The notes under the pieces are model-generated. The model had not been told where the DNA came from and made no database searches. It saw only the letters and a program-made list of their open reading frames with translations. The translations under genes and the position numbers were made by a program. Positions 51,438-60,842 of a stretch of 64,000 bases of DNA are shown here, one piece after another. The stretch is from Methylococcaceae bacterium UBA7658 (GTDB lineage Bacteria > Pseudomonadota > Gammaproteobacteria > Methylococcales > Methylomonadaceae). Each line of letters starts with the position of its first letter. Position 1 is the stretch's first letter. Where the stretch lies: contig DLHW01000034.1 of assembly GCA_002483425.1 (NCBI GenBank), positions 8,669 to 72,668 on the forward strand, given 5' to 3'.

Positions 51438-53584
51438 GCGTTTTTCGTTTGGCGGCAATCCCGAATGAAAACCTATTCGCCGGGAATACGAGCAGGATGT
51501 CTTGCGCTGAATTGCTGGCTTATTTTCAGAACAAAGGCAGCCACGGATACTTTTCTTTAGCTAAAGGAAAAGAGAAACAGTTGGCTAAAGCGCAAGCCGT
51601 ATTGGCTAACGAATTCGAGTTCAATAACGAGACCTACCGTTTAGGCGATAATTTCGATTGGAAACGCAATCCCAGTAATGATATTGAGTGGCTTATTCTC
51701 TTACACAAATTCTATTATTTTAAAGAATTGGCTGGGGCTTACGATTTTACCGGCGATGAGGTTTACGCCCGGAAATGGGTGGGGCTTATCGATTCATGGA
51801 TCGAACAAGTGCCGGACGGTTTTATCGACAGTCAGGTAACTGGACGCAGATTGCAGCAGTGGATTTTGTCATATCGGTACTTTGTCGTTAAATGGCGTTC
51901 GGCAACTGTGACTGGGGATTTTTTCGAACGTTTTCTGCAATCGATTAATTCACAAACGCACTATCTGTGCGCACACCTTACCCCGGAGGGAAATCATCGA
52001 ACGCTGGAACTGTATGCGATTTTTCTGGTTGCGGTTACTTTTCCTGAGTTTCGAGATTCAGCCTTCTTTTTGGAGTTTTCGACACAAAAACTGATTGAAA
52101 ATATCAAACGCGATTTGCTTGCCGATGGCGTTCATCGGGAGCTTTCGTCTGATTATCATCATACAGTTCTCAAAAATTATTTGCGGTTCCGGGAGTTGGC
52201 TTCTCTGAATCAAATCGAATTCCCCCAGGTTTGCGACGAGCTGTTAAAACGCGCAATCGAATTTTCCTGTTATGTTCATAAACCCGATGGATTAATACCC
52301 GCGATCAACGATGGCGATTGCAATAGTTATCTGGCTTTATTAAAAAAGGCTAAGACATATTACCCCGACCCGTTCATTGACTATGTCATCAGTAAAGGTG
52401 ATGAAGGCCGTGCGCCGCTACGGCGGTCGAAGTGTTTTGAGGACAGCGGCTATTCTGTGCTGCGAAGCGATTGGGCGGTAAATCCCTATGAAGATGCGCT
52501 CTATCTGTTCTTCGATTGCGCCTCAATCGGATTCGGCAGTCACGGGCATTACGATGCATTGAATTTCGAAATGGCGGCTTTCGGTCATTCGTTAATCGTC
52601 GATCCAGGCCGTTATACCTATAACGAAAGTTCAGACGACGGCGTTAATTGGCGACGAATATTCAAAGAAACCGCCGGGCATAATACGGTTGTTGTAGATG
52701 GCTTGGATCAAATGCCGTATCGTCCGGGACGGCCTGTCGATCCGGAACCAATAACAACCTTGAAGCAGTTCGTCTCAGCGACAGGATTCGATTTTTTGCA
52801 CGGCCAAGTTATCAGCCATCAATATCCCGTCGTTCACGAACGGATGATTTTCTTTAAGCATCCGGAATATTGGATCGTGACCGACTTGCTTAGAACCATC
52901 GATTCGCATAGCTACGACTTGTATTTCCATTTATCGAACAGGGCGCAAGATGGAACAAGCTATGTCAGCACTGAAACTTGCCATGTCGTTACTTCTCCAA
53001 ATTTGCTCGTCGCGCAACCAAAGAATTCCGGCACACAAGTTGCTATTGAGCAAGGTTACGTTTCACCGGAATACGGCGTTAAATTTCCTGCGCCGGTGAT
53101 TAAGTTTTCAAAACAACAAACGGGTACGGCAAGTTTTTGTACGGTACTTTATCCTTTTAAAGATAGCGCGCCTTCGGTGGAAATAACACAAGTGCCGGTA
53201 TACAAGGACGGGCGTTTGTGTGAAGCGTCGGAAGCATCGGCAATAAAAATCGATGTTAGAACAGCAACATCGACTTACGAAGATTATTACTTCCTCAATC
53301 ACGGGTTTGCAAGCGAACAATATGATTTCGCCGATATTACTTGTACGGGTAAGGTTTTATTTCTAAGGCGAGATGAAAATAGACGTATCGTTAATCTGCA
53401 AGGCGAAGGGATTCAGTCGGTAGCGGTTAATTCGGTAGAGATATTAAGTAAATTAAATGGTTTAAATACGGTCAGTTATCAAGACAGAATAATCGAGTTT
53501 TCAGATAAATTTTCACAAAAGAGAAAGTTTGTCACTGTTATAGATACTTCCAAGAGCGGGAGCCTCTATCGAGGCGGGGTTTAG
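51434..53584 (+). CDS. Heparinase II/III-type polysaccharide lyase, paralog 2
   Basis: A 716-aa paralog of the preceding lyase; in the aligned toroid blocks about half of residues agree (for example VTGRRxQxW, NHRTLELYxIFLVAV). Active-site residues are also kept: Asn187-His188 in GNHRTLELY, SSDYHHTVL, and GSHGHYDALNFEM. It is about 40 residues longer at the C-terminus. Start ATG overlaps the previous stop as ATGA; a TTG start 21 bp earlier is less likely. It also lacks a signal peptide. Retention of both copies suggests different substrates or a heteromer. Confidence 0.87.
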   Translation: MSVFRLAAIPNENLFAGNTSRMSCAELLAYFQNKGSHGYFSLAKGKEKQLAKAQAVLANEFEFNNETYRLGDNFDWKRNPSNDIEWLILLHKFYYFKELAGAYDFTGDEVYARKWVGLIDSWIEQVPDGFIDSQVTGRRLQQWILSYRYFVVKWRSATVTGDFFERFLQSINSQTHYLCAHLTPEGNHRTLELYAIFLVAVTFPEFRDSAFFLEFSTQKLIENIKRDLLADGVHRELSSDYHHTVLKNYLRFRELASLNQIEFPQVCDELLKRAIEFSCYVHKPDGLIPAINDGDCNSYLALLKKAKTYYPDPFIDYVISKGDEGRAPLRRSKCFEDSGYSVLRSDWAVNPYEDALYLFFDCASIGFGSHGHYDALNFEMAAFGHSLIVDPGRYTYNESSDDGVNWRRIFKETAGHNTVVVDGLDQMPYRPGRPVDPEPITTLKQFVSATGFDFLHGQVISHQYPVVHERMIFFKHPEYWIVTDLLRTIDSHSYDLYFHLSNRAQDGTSYVSTETCHVVTSPNLLVAQPKNSGTQVAIEQGYVSPEYGVKFPAPVIKFSKQQTGTASFCTVLYPFKDSAPSVEITQVPVYKDGRLCEASEASAIKIDVRTATSTYEDYYFLNHGFASEQYDFADITCTGKVLFLRRDENRRIVNLQGEGIQSVAVNSVEILSKLNGLNTVSYQDRIIEFSDKFSQKRKFVTVIDTSKSGSLYRGGV

Positions 53585-53634
53585 CCGGTGACGGGCTTAA
53601 CATTGGATCCTTTATTTCCGCAGGAAAAGAAAAC

Positions 53635-53700
53635 ATGTTAGCCGTGTATGAAATCTTCTCTGATTGGCTTGCCGGCGAGGAAAACAAGCATTCAAGATGA
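53635..53700 (+). CDS. Candidate 21-aa small ORF coupled to the downstream kinase
   Basis: ATG at 53635 is preceded by AGGA (53622-53625) and encodes a 21-residue peptide, MLAVYEIFSDWLAGEENKHSR. Its stop TGA overlaps the ATG of the next gene (53697) as ATGA. The downstream kinase lacks a well-placed ribosome site of its own, so the small ORF could be a translational-coupling leader or a real small protein. There is no similarity evidence. Confidence 0.45.
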   Translation: MLAVYEIFSDWLAGEENKHSR

Positions 53701-55085
53701 ATTCAGCAATTAACGATCCAGTTTTTCCGCAAATTGCGCAAGCTTTAGAACCGCTGGTTATGACCCGGCTGTTTCAGGCCGTCTTGTTATCTCTTTCAGG
53801 CGATGTCCTTACAAGTCAAAAAGTAATTAAATCGTGCGAAATCAAAAACAAACGTCATAAACCCGGTAAAAGTTTCGTGCTTTCGTATGATTTAATTTTA
53901 CTGGATAACCAAGCAGGGGAAAAAAGCGAGCGGGTAATCGGTGCGAGATTATGTAAATCAGGATGCGGTCTGACAGAGCTTCAAGAAGAACGCGCAAAAT
54001 ATAATAAAAATACCGGGTTGGTATCGCCTGTAATTTACTTGCCCGAGTTAGAAATGCTGGTGTGGCTGTTTCCTAACGACAGAAAGCTAATTCATCTTGT
54101 TCAAATTTTGAACGTCGATAATCTGTTAGCTCATTTTACGCCGATGTTACTTTTATTGGATTGTGGAAGCTCGAGTAAAGTCACGGATGTACAAACCGAG
54201 GTATTACATTATCTTCCCGAACGTTCATGTATGGTGCGATACATTATTTCTGTCGAAGTACCGGGTCAAAGCAAGATTATTCAAAAGATTGTCTACGGGA
54301 AAAACTACCGAGATAACCGTGGCGGCGAAGTCTTTTCAATCATGAAACAGTTGGCGAATCAATTGCCGAAATGCGCTACGCCATTAGCATACGACGCCAA
54401 CACCAGAACGTTATGGCAATCGCATATTAACGGTATTCCGCTGGAGTGGAGCGATTTGGAAACCGGACGCTCGTCTCGTTTATTGTTCAGTATGGCAACT
54501 TGTCTTGCTGCATTTCAGAAATGTCGTATTGAGACTTCGGAGAGTTACGGCTTCAAGGAAATAGATGAACAACTGTTTGATACCGTTCAGGCCGCAAAAC
54601 CGCAAGATAAATTGCTGGCGGAACAGATTTCCGATTGGGTGGCATTATTAATATCATTGCGGGACGAGATCTCTTGGCCGTCGAATGTTGCTTTTCCCTT
54701 GCATCAAGACCTTCACTTAGGCAACTTTATGATGGAAGGCGATAACGCGTGCTTAATTGATTTAGATAGCGTGTGTCTGGGCAATCCTTTAGCCGATATC
54801 GGCAGTTTAGTCAGCTACTTTTACCGTAACGGCCTTCAAGCGGGCCGGGATATAGATTACGTCGATAATATTGTGGCGGTTTTCCTGGAACACTTTGAGA
54901 ACGCCGTTTCTTGGCGCGTTTGCCGATCTCAATTGAGTTGGTTTATTGCCGCCGCACTGATACATGAAGTGATTCGCAGACTTTTAAGGCAACGTCACGA
55001 ACAGGGTTTAAAACATCTTAATAGTTATTTTGATTTAAGTAAGCGATTCGGTCAGGCAATTGTCAAGGACGGACAACATGCTTAA
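53697..55085 (+). CDS. APH-family phosphotransferase 1 of the polysaccharide locus
   Basis: A 462-aa protein whose C-terminal half is an aminoglycoside-phosphotransferase (protein-kinase-like) fold: the catalytic loop HQDLHLGN (His336, Asp338, Asn343) and the metal-binding CLIDLDSV follow the family rule. The N-terminal 200 residues are a less conserved beta-rich region (YLPERSCMVRYIISV is repeated in spirit in the second kinase). Family members phosphorylate sugars, choline or antibiotics; resistance is unlikely in this context. It overlaps the phosphatase gene by 8 bp. Probably a sugar or glycan kinase in polymer synthesis; this is inferred. Confidence 0.8.
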   Translation: MNSAINDPVFPQIAQALEPLVMTRLFQAVLLSLSGDVLTSQKVIKSCEIKNKRHKPGKSFVLSYDLILLDNQAGEKSERVIGARLCKSGCGLTELQEERAKYNKNTGLVSPVIYLPELEMLVWLFPNDRKLIHLVQILNVDNLLAHFTPMLLLLDCGSSSKVTDVQTEVLHYLPERSCMVRYIISVEVPGQSKIIQKIVYGKNYRDNRGGEVFSIMKQLANQLPKCATPLAYDANTRTLWQSHINGIPLEWSDLETGRSSRLLFSMATCLAAFQKCRIETSESYGFKEIDEQLFDTVQAAKPQDKLLAEQISDWVALLISLRDEISWPSNVAFPLHQDLHLGNFMMEGDNACLIDLDSVCLGNPLADIGSLVSYFYRNGLQAGRDIDYVDNIVAVFLEHFENAVSWRVCRSQLSWFIAAALIHEVIRRLLRQRHEQGLKHLNSYFDLSKRFGQAIVKDGQHA

Positions 55086-55731
55086 TGCAGCAAACCCATC
55101 TCCAATTCGTCTGTTTTTGGCAAGGCACGGTGAAAGTATTGCCAATCAGCAGCAACTGATTTCAGGACAGTTAGACACACCCTTAAGCGAAAAAGGCAAG
55201 CAGCAAGCGCAATGGTTACGCGATGTGCTAAAGCACAACACGCTATCGGCCATTTTCACCAGCAGTTTAAGCCGGACTGTGGAAACCGCTAAGCCCACTG
55301 CCGACTATCACGGATTGAATATCCAATCGATTGACGATCTTAAAGAGTTTCATTTCGGGGAGCTGCAAGGCGTGCCTGTCAATGTGAAAGGCAACCATAG
55401 GGATAGTCATCGGCAGGTAAGGGCTGCCGATCAGGGCAGGATGACAATTTCCGGCGCTGAATCCTATTCGGCGTTTGAACGACGCATTACTCAATGTCTT
55501 GACCGGTTAATGAGCGCGGTATCGGGCGATATATTAATTGTCGGTCATCGAAACACTAATGAAGTGATTTTAGCGAAGCTATTAAGCCGAACTTTCGATA
55601 TGCATAAGACCATTAATGTAAAAAACAAATATCTCTACGAAATTGAATTAGGTTTAAAAACTACGGTGAATACTATTCGCTTGGGAGGCGAACATCATGG
55701 CATTAAATTTCCGGGCTTAAAGGATGACTGA
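55078..55731 (+). CDS. Histidine phosphatase (phosphoglycerate-mutase-like)
   Basis: A 217-aa cytosolic phosphatase of the histidine-phosphatase superfamily. LARHGESIANQQ gives the phospho-accepting His17, then SSLSRTVETAKP, FHFGELQG with the acid Glu, and VGHRNTNEVIL with the second His. ATG at 55078 is used, with AAGGA upstream; the ORF overlaps the kinase gene before it by 8 bp and the next kinase gene also by 8 bp. Being placed between two kinases suggests a matching phosphatase step, for example removal of a sugar phosphate. Confidence 0.87.
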   Translation: MLNAANPSPIRLFLARHGESIANQQQLISGQLDTPLSEKGKQQAQWLRDVLKHNTLSAIFTSSLSRTVETAKPTADYHGLNIQSIDDLKEFHFGELQGVPVNVKGNHRDSHRQVRAADQGRMTISGAESYSAFERRITQCLDRLMSAVSGDILIVGHRNTNEVILAKLLSRTFDMHKTINVKNKYLYEIELGLKTTVNTIRLGGEHHGIKFPGLKDD

Positions 55732-57067
55732 GGCTAGCCAAATGTTTTCATTATTTATGAATGCAGCAAAAATGAAAACCCTGTTTCAGCAAGAACTGCC
55801 TGAGTGTACAACCGGCGGTTTATTATTGATTGACTGTCAAATACAGCATCCTCGGTATAAAACTTATCTCAATCCTGATTCGCAACATAAATCATTTTTT
55901 GCATCGTCTTATTTATTAAGAGGGGTAAATAAAAAAACCAATACGCCGAAAGACACAATTCTTTACGTAAAAGCCTATTTGGGTGACCGTAGCGGTATTG
56001 AATATGACAAGGCATGCGCTGGTTTCGACGTTAATAATAACTATCAACAACCTTTGCATATCGAAAAACACGGCATTATTGCTTGGTTTTTTCCTTACGA
56101 TCCGGTTCTTAGTTGGCTTCCCAATCTAACATCATTGGTTTATATGCGAAATTATTTCGGGACCTTCCTATTCGCTCAAGGAAACGAAAGCACTTACGTA
56201 GTAAACGACATAGCTCTTCATATCATTAACTATCGACCGGAAATAAGATGTACTTTTCGCTACGATGTCGAATTAGATAATGGCAAATTCCAAACCTTGT
56301 ACGGTAAAACGTTTGCGGATGAAAAAGGTGTTGAAATTCATCGACACCTGTCGGTTTTATATTCGGACGGGAGCGAAGATTTTTCACGTTTCGAATTGCC
56401 GCAACCGATGGGCTATGACTTCGCCCATCGGACATTATGGATGCGAGGTCTTCAAGGCAGAGCCTTTTTAAAAAGTCTTAGCGAACAGAATGCTACGTTG
56501 CTGGTTCGGCAGTTGGCAAGAAATCTGTTGTATTTTCATAATGTTGAATTGACGGGATTAGAAGTTCTTTCCGAAGCTAGCCAGCTTTTAGAAATCCAAA
56601 AAAAAACGCTAAAACTACAAAGTGCTTTTCCTGCGTTATCCAAGCAGATTGCAACCTTAGTCGCTGATCTCGTTTTGCAAATGAAAGCATTACCGGTCAT
56701 TCCAAACAAGCTTATTCATGGTGACTTTCATGTTCAGCAATTAATGTTATTGGAAAATGATCGTATTGCCTTATTCGATTTCGATGAGTTGGCGATAGCT
56801 AATCCGTTGGTCGATATGGCAAATTTTGCCGCCGATATTTATACCTTGAAACTGGGTAAGCAATTAACCCAACTAATAATCAGCACATTGTTCAATACCT
56901 ATAAGACGTTAGCGAATTTTGAAATCGCCGGTACGCACTTTATGTGGCATGTTCGGATACAACTATTGACTAGAGCTTATCGGGCGTTTATTCAGCAAAA
57001 ACCCGAGCTATACAAGATAGTAGAAGACTATCTGAAAGTGGCCGAAACCGGCTTTATTATTAATTAA
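55724..57067 (+). CDS. APH-family phosphotransferase 2 of the polysaccharide locus
   Basis: A 447-aa protein related to the kinase two genes upstream, with a similar beta-rich N-terminal part (INYRPEIRCTFRYDVEL) and a C-terminal APH fold. The catalytic loop reads HGDFHVQQ (His332, Asp334), where the usual Mg-binding Asn is replaced by Gln339; the DFG-like element is LFDFDE. It may still bind metal or may be less active. The gene is visibly AT-richer than its neighbours. It lies 16 bp upstream of the ABC exporter. Its substrate is unknown. Confidence 0.78.
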   Translation: MTEASQMFSLFMNAAKMKTLFQQELPECTTGGLLLIDCQIQHPRYKTYLNPDSQHKSFFASSYLLRGVNKKTNTPKDTILYVKAYLGDRSGIEYDKACAGFDVNNNYQQPLHIEKHGIIAWFFPYDPVLSWLPNLTSLVYMRNYFGTFLFAQGNESTYVVNDIALHIINYRPEIRCTFRYDVELDNGKFQTLYGKTFADEKGVEIHRHLSVLYSDGSEDFSRFELPQPMGYDFAHRTLWMRGLQGRAFLKSLSEQNATLLVRQLARNLLYFHNVELTGLEVLSEASQLLEIQKKTLKLQSAFPALSKQIATLVADLVLQMKALPVIPNKLIHGDFHVQQLMLLENDRIALFDFDELAIANPLVDMANFAADIYTLKLGKQLTQLIISTLFNTYKTLANFEIAGTHFMWHVRIQLLTRAYRAFIQQKPELYKIVEDYLKVAETGFIIN

Positions 57068-57083
57068 TTGTGTATGAATAATA

Positions 57084-58904
57084 ATGGCTAAAAAAACTAA
57101 ACAGAAATCAAAAAAGAAACAACGTACCGCCTTTAGCCGCATCGTATGTGCCCATCTTAAGCGAGTAAGAAAAGATCTATTTTTTGCCAGTTTTTGTATT
57201 TTGGGTTCCACGTTGACGACATTGCTTGCGCCGTGGCCGATGAAGCTCATTTTTGATAACGTGCTGCTGGATAAGCCTTGGCCGCCTTTGATTCAGCCGT
57301 ATCAATATTTACTCACGCCTAACGATACCCGCATGCTTGTTTTTCTGTGCGGAACGATGGTCGGAATAGCGTTAATACGCGGCATATTCGCTTATTACCA
57401 ATTATTTTTGACGTCACGTATCGGCTATTTGCTCGTTTATACCTTGCGGGGTCAGTTGTTCGATCATTTGCAAAGATTATCCTTGTCATTTCATCATCGT
57501 ACGAATTCAGGGGAATTGTTAAGCAAACTGACCAGCGACACCAATACGCTGAAGGATGTCTTTGCTGATTCGGCATTGACTTTTACAACGCATATTTTAA
57601 CCGTGCTTGGCATGTTAGCCATCATGTTTAGTCTAAATATGCAATTGGGTTTAGTTGTTTTAGTCAGCTTTCCGATACTTTTTTTAGCCATCTATTACAT
57701 TTACAGTCGAGTTAAATATTCGGCGCGTAATCAACGTCACAATGAAGGCCGTTTGGCTTCCAGAGTAGCGGAAATACTGAGTGCGGTTCCTTTAATACAA
57801 GCCTATGGCACTGAGGATTATGAACGCCAACGCTTTGACACGGATAGTTCAAGGTCGATGAAGGAAAGTATTCGTACCGCGCGCATGGAAGCAGCGGCAA
57901 CCCGATTAGTAGAAATTATCAGTGCATTCGGCGCCGCTATTGTCGTGTTATTCGGCTGTTTACAAGCCATAGCCGGGAAAATGACGCCAGGCGATGTGTT
58001 AGTCTTTTCTTCTTATATGGCGCAGATTTACCAGCCTATTAGACAAATTACCCGGTTGTCCACGCGTTTTTCCAGAGCATCGGTCAGCATGGAGCGTATC
58101 AACAGTATTCTTGAAACCGATCCCGATATTCAAGATTTACCGAATGCACTGACTGTTAGCCAATTACGTGGCGAAGTCGCTTTTCAAAATGTGTGTTTCA
58201 GTTATGTAGAAGGGAAAAATATTCTGGACAATGTGTCTTTCCGGATTAAACCTGGGGAGCGCGTGGCGCTGGTCGGTGCATCTGGCGCCGGTAAATCGAC
58301 GATTGCCAATTTGATAATCCGGCTCTTCGATCCGCAACAAGGCGCTATTTTGATCGACAGCGAAAATATCAAACAGTATCAGCGGGCTTCGTTACGGCAG
58401 GAAATCGGCGTGGTGTTGCAGGCGCCGGTTCTTTTCGGAACAAGCATCAAAGAAAATATCTCGTACGGCAGGCCGGACGCCACCCAAGAAGAAATCGAGG
58501 ATGCGGCTAAACAAGTACACGCCCATGATTTCATCATAAACCTTCCCGACGGCTACGACACCTTGATGGCGGAAAGCGGCAGTACGCTGTCGGGCGGGCA
58601 ACGGCAGCGCATCTGTTTGGCGAGAGCGTTGATAAGACAAGCATCTATTTTGATTATGGACGAACCGACTTCCGCCGTCGATGCCGAATCGCAAGCCCTT
58701 ATCCGCGACGCCATGAACCGCTTACATCATGGCAGAACAATATTATTGATTGCTCACCAATTTCATACCATCAGGGATTTCGACCGAATATTGGTGCTTA
58801 AAAACGGAAGCATCGTTGAAGAAGGCGACCATCACAAATTAATGGAATTGGGCGGTTATTATCACGAGCTGTATAGCTTACAACACGGTTTGCGGGTGGC
58901 GTGA
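57084..58904 (+). CDS. MsbA-type ABC exporter
   Basis: A 606-aa half-transporter with fused membrane and ATPase domains, working as a homodimer. A Lys-rich N-terminus leads to six membrane helices (about 35-320), including a FHHRTNSGELLSKLTSD coupling-helix region. The nucleotide domain has Walker A GASGAGKST (398-406), signature LSGGQ (502-506), Walker B ILIMDEP and the switch His in LIAHQFHTI. Relatives flip lipid A, glycolipids or export polysaccharide precursors. Being embedded here it likely moves the locus product or a lipid-linked part across the inner membrane. The stop overlaps the next ATG by one base. Confidence 0.92.
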   Translation: MAKKTKQKSKKKQRTAFSRIVCAHLKRVRKDLFFASFCILGSTLTTLLAPWPMKLIFDNVLLDKPWPPLIQPYQYLLTPNDTRMLVFLCGTMVGIALIRGIFAYYQLFLTSRIGYLLVYTLRGQLFDHLQRLSLSFHHRTNSGELLSKLTSDTNTLKDVFADSALTFTTHILTVLGMLAIMFSLNMQLGLVVLVSFPILFLAIYYIYSRVKYSARNQRHNEGRLASRVAEILSAVPLIQAYGTEDYERQRFDTDSSRSMKESIRTARMEAAATRLVEIISAFGAAIVVLFGCLQAIAGKMTPGDVLVFSSYMAQIYQPIRQITRLSTRFSRASVSMERINSILETDPDIQDLPNALTVSQLRGEVAFQNVCFSYVEGKNILDNVSFRIKPGERVALVGASGAGKSTIANLIIRLFDPQQGAILIDSENIKQYQRASLRQEIGVVLQAPVLFGTSIKENISYGRPDATQEEIEDAAKQVHAHDFIINLPDGYDTLMAESGSTLSGGQRQRICLARALIRQASILIMDEPTSAVDAESQALIRDAMNRLHHGRTILLIAHQFHTIRDFDRILVLKNGSIVEEGDHHKLMELGGYYHELYSLQHGLRVA

Positions 58905-60115
58905 TGCTCAACAAACCGGTGTTGTTATTTTACTGCCAGCACTCCTTGGGAATGGGGCATTTAGTGCGTGCGTTGACGCTCGCCGAAGCGCTTTTGGAAC
59001 GCTTCTCGGTCGTTTTTCTCAACGGCGGACGTTTTCCCGAAAACGCAGTCGTCCCGCAAGGCATGACGATCATCAACTTACCGCCGTTAGGAATGGCGGA
59101 AGACAATAGCCTCTATAGTCAGGATGAAAGATACAACCTAGCCGAAGCACAGCTTTTGAGGAAAGAAAAGATATTAGCGGCATTTCACGACTATTATCCG
59201 CAAGCCATCTTAATCGAGCTGTTTCCGTTCGGACGAAAAAAATTCGCAAGCGAGCTGTTGCCCTTATTAAAAGCCGCAAAGAGAAGAAAGGATAACACGC
59301 CGAGCGTTTTATGCAGCTTACGCGACATTATGGTTAATGCACGTAAAGATCAAGTACGTCACGACAACCGAGCACGTTGGCTGATCGATCGCTACTTCGA
59401 CGGTATTCTGGTGCATTCCGACCCCAATTTTGCCGGTTTGGAAGAATCTTTCCGGCCTTCCCGGTTGATGGAAACAGCCGTTTACTATACCGGCTTCGTC
59501 CTGCCGAGAGGCGAGTCTGCTAAGCAACAGGAAAGGCAGAGACAAGTTATCGTATCTGCGGGCGGCGGCATGGTCGGTGCGCCTTTATTTCAAGTGGCTA
59601 TCAAAGCGCAGCCGATTCTATGGGAAAAATTGAAACTGCCGATGACTTTGCTGGCCGGGCCTTTTCTCCCTGAGGCGGATTGGCTCGAACTGGAAAAAGC
59701 AGCGACTTTATCGCAGGGACTTACATTAATTCGCAGTGTGCCGAATATGACGGAGTTATTGGCTAACCATTCGGTTTCAGTCAGTCAATGCGGCTACAAC
59801 ACAGTGATGGACATTTTACGTTCAGGTATTTCCTCCCTCGTCGTGCCGTTTGCACAAGGACAAGAGGTCGAGCAGAGCAATCGAGCGGCTAGATTGAGCA
59901 GCTTGGGATTGTTATGCACGGTTGAAGCAAACGAGCTTACCGCTGAACGGTTTGTGTCCGAGGTAGAACAATTGTTGAATTTCAAACCAAACTCGGCAGC
60001 GCTTGATTTGGATGGCGCGGCTAAATCGGCGGATATTATTTATCGTCTCGTGACTTCAAAAACTGAGGCGGTAGCAGCAAATCAACACTTTGCAAACGGA
60101 GTTGCTTATGCCTAG
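58904..60115 (+). CDS. Second MurG-like glycosyltransferase
   Basis: A 403-aa GT-B protein with a MurG/GT28-like layout: VLLFYCQHSLGMGHLVRALTLAEA at the N-terminus and CGYNTVMDILRSGISSLVVPF with EQSNRAARLSSLGLL at the donor site. It resembles the first gene of the locus (46787). An upstream GTG at 58901 is in frame, but ATG at 58904, arranged as TGATG with the ABC gene stop, is preferred. No export signal. Sugar donor not predictable. Confidence 0.83.
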   Translation: MLNKPVLLFYCQHSLGMGHLVRALTLAEALLERFSVVFLNGGRFPENAVVPQGMTIINLPPLGMAEDNSLYSQDERYNLAEAQLLRKEKILAAFHDYYPQAILIELFPFGRKKFASELLPLLKAAKRRKDNTPSVLCSLRDIMVNARKDQVRHDNRARWLIDRYFDGILVHSDPNFAGLEESFRPSRLMETAVYYTGFVLPRGESAKQQERQRQVIVSAGGGMVGAPLFQVAIKAQPILWEKLKLPMTLLAGPFLPEADWLELEKAATLSQGLTLIRSVPNMTELLANHSVSVSQCGYNTVMDILRSGISSLVVPFAQGQEVEQSNRAARLSSLGLLCTVEANELTAERFVSEVEQLLNFKPNSAALDLDGAAKSADIIYRLVTSKTEAVAANQHFANGVAYA

Positions 60116-60842
60116 CTGGTTGAATGAAATAGCCAGTGTTCTTGATCGTGTCGAATCGCCCGTGCGTATTTTTTTTCGCGACGACGACGCCGGGTGGGCG
60201 AACGATAGATTGCTCAGCTTGCTGGATAAGTTTGCAAAAGCGGAAATGCCAATCGATTTGGCGGTCATCCCGCAATGTTTAGAGTGCAATCTTACCGATG
60301 AATTGCTCGTTCGCTGGCAACAGGGCCGTCATCTGCTTGGATTGCATCAGCACGGTTACAGCCATACGAACCATGAATTGAGCGGGCGGAAGTGCGAATT
60401 CGGCATCAGCCGAGCCAAATCGCAACAGATGGCGGATATTGCAAATGGGCAGACTTTTTTGAAGGCAAATTTGGCAGAAGCCTTCGACCCCTTTTTTACG
60501 CCGCCTTGGAACCGGTGCACACAGGATACGGTTGATTGTCTGGAAGAGCTCGAATTCAAGTTGCTATCCAGGGATGTTACCGCGACAAAATACAACGTAA
60601 CCAAACTCGATGAAGTCCCTGTCCATATCGACTGGAGCAAGCTCATAAAGACCTCACCGGAATCGTTGATTGAGCTTGGTCGAACCATCGCTAGTCATTT
60701 ATCTCAAAACGAGATGACGGGAATCATGTTTCATCATGCCGATATGAATGATGAGCATTTAAACACTTTGGCGGAATTGCTGGCCTTGTTATCAGGGCAT
60801 CAAAACGTGCAAGGATTGCTGCTGAGAGATACGCAAGGATAG
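60108..60842 (+). CDS. NodB-like polysaccharide deacetylase family protein
   Basis: A 244-aa protein of the carbohydrate esterase 4 (NodB/DUF2334-like) fold. The metal-binding triad is FFRDDDAGW (Asp25-27) with His82 and His86 in HQHGYSHTN; PFFTPPWN and MFHHADM match the later catalytic motifs. There is no signal peptide, so it would act inside the cell, unlike periplasmic PgaB or AlgJ-type enzymes. GGAG precedes the ATG and the start overlaps the previous gene by 8 bp. N-deacetylation of an amino sugar is the likely reaction but is inferred. Confidence 0.82.
   Translation: MPSWLNEIASVLDRVESPVRIFFRDDDAGWANDRLLSLLDKFAKAEMPIDLAVIPQCLECNLTDELLVRWQQGRHLLGLHQHGYSHTNHELSGRKCEFGISRAKSQQMADIANGQTFLKANLAEAFDPFFTPPWNRCTQDTVDCLEELEFKLLSRDVTATKYNVTKLDEVPVHIDWSKLIKTSPESLIELGRTIASHLSQNEMTGIMFHHADMNDEHLNTLAELLALLSGHQNVQGLLLRDTQG

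Noticed and set aside
53697..57067. Antibiotic resistance (aminoglycoside phosphotransferase) function
   Set aside because: Only the APH fold is shared; length, extra N-terminal region and the polysaccharide context argue for another substrate.
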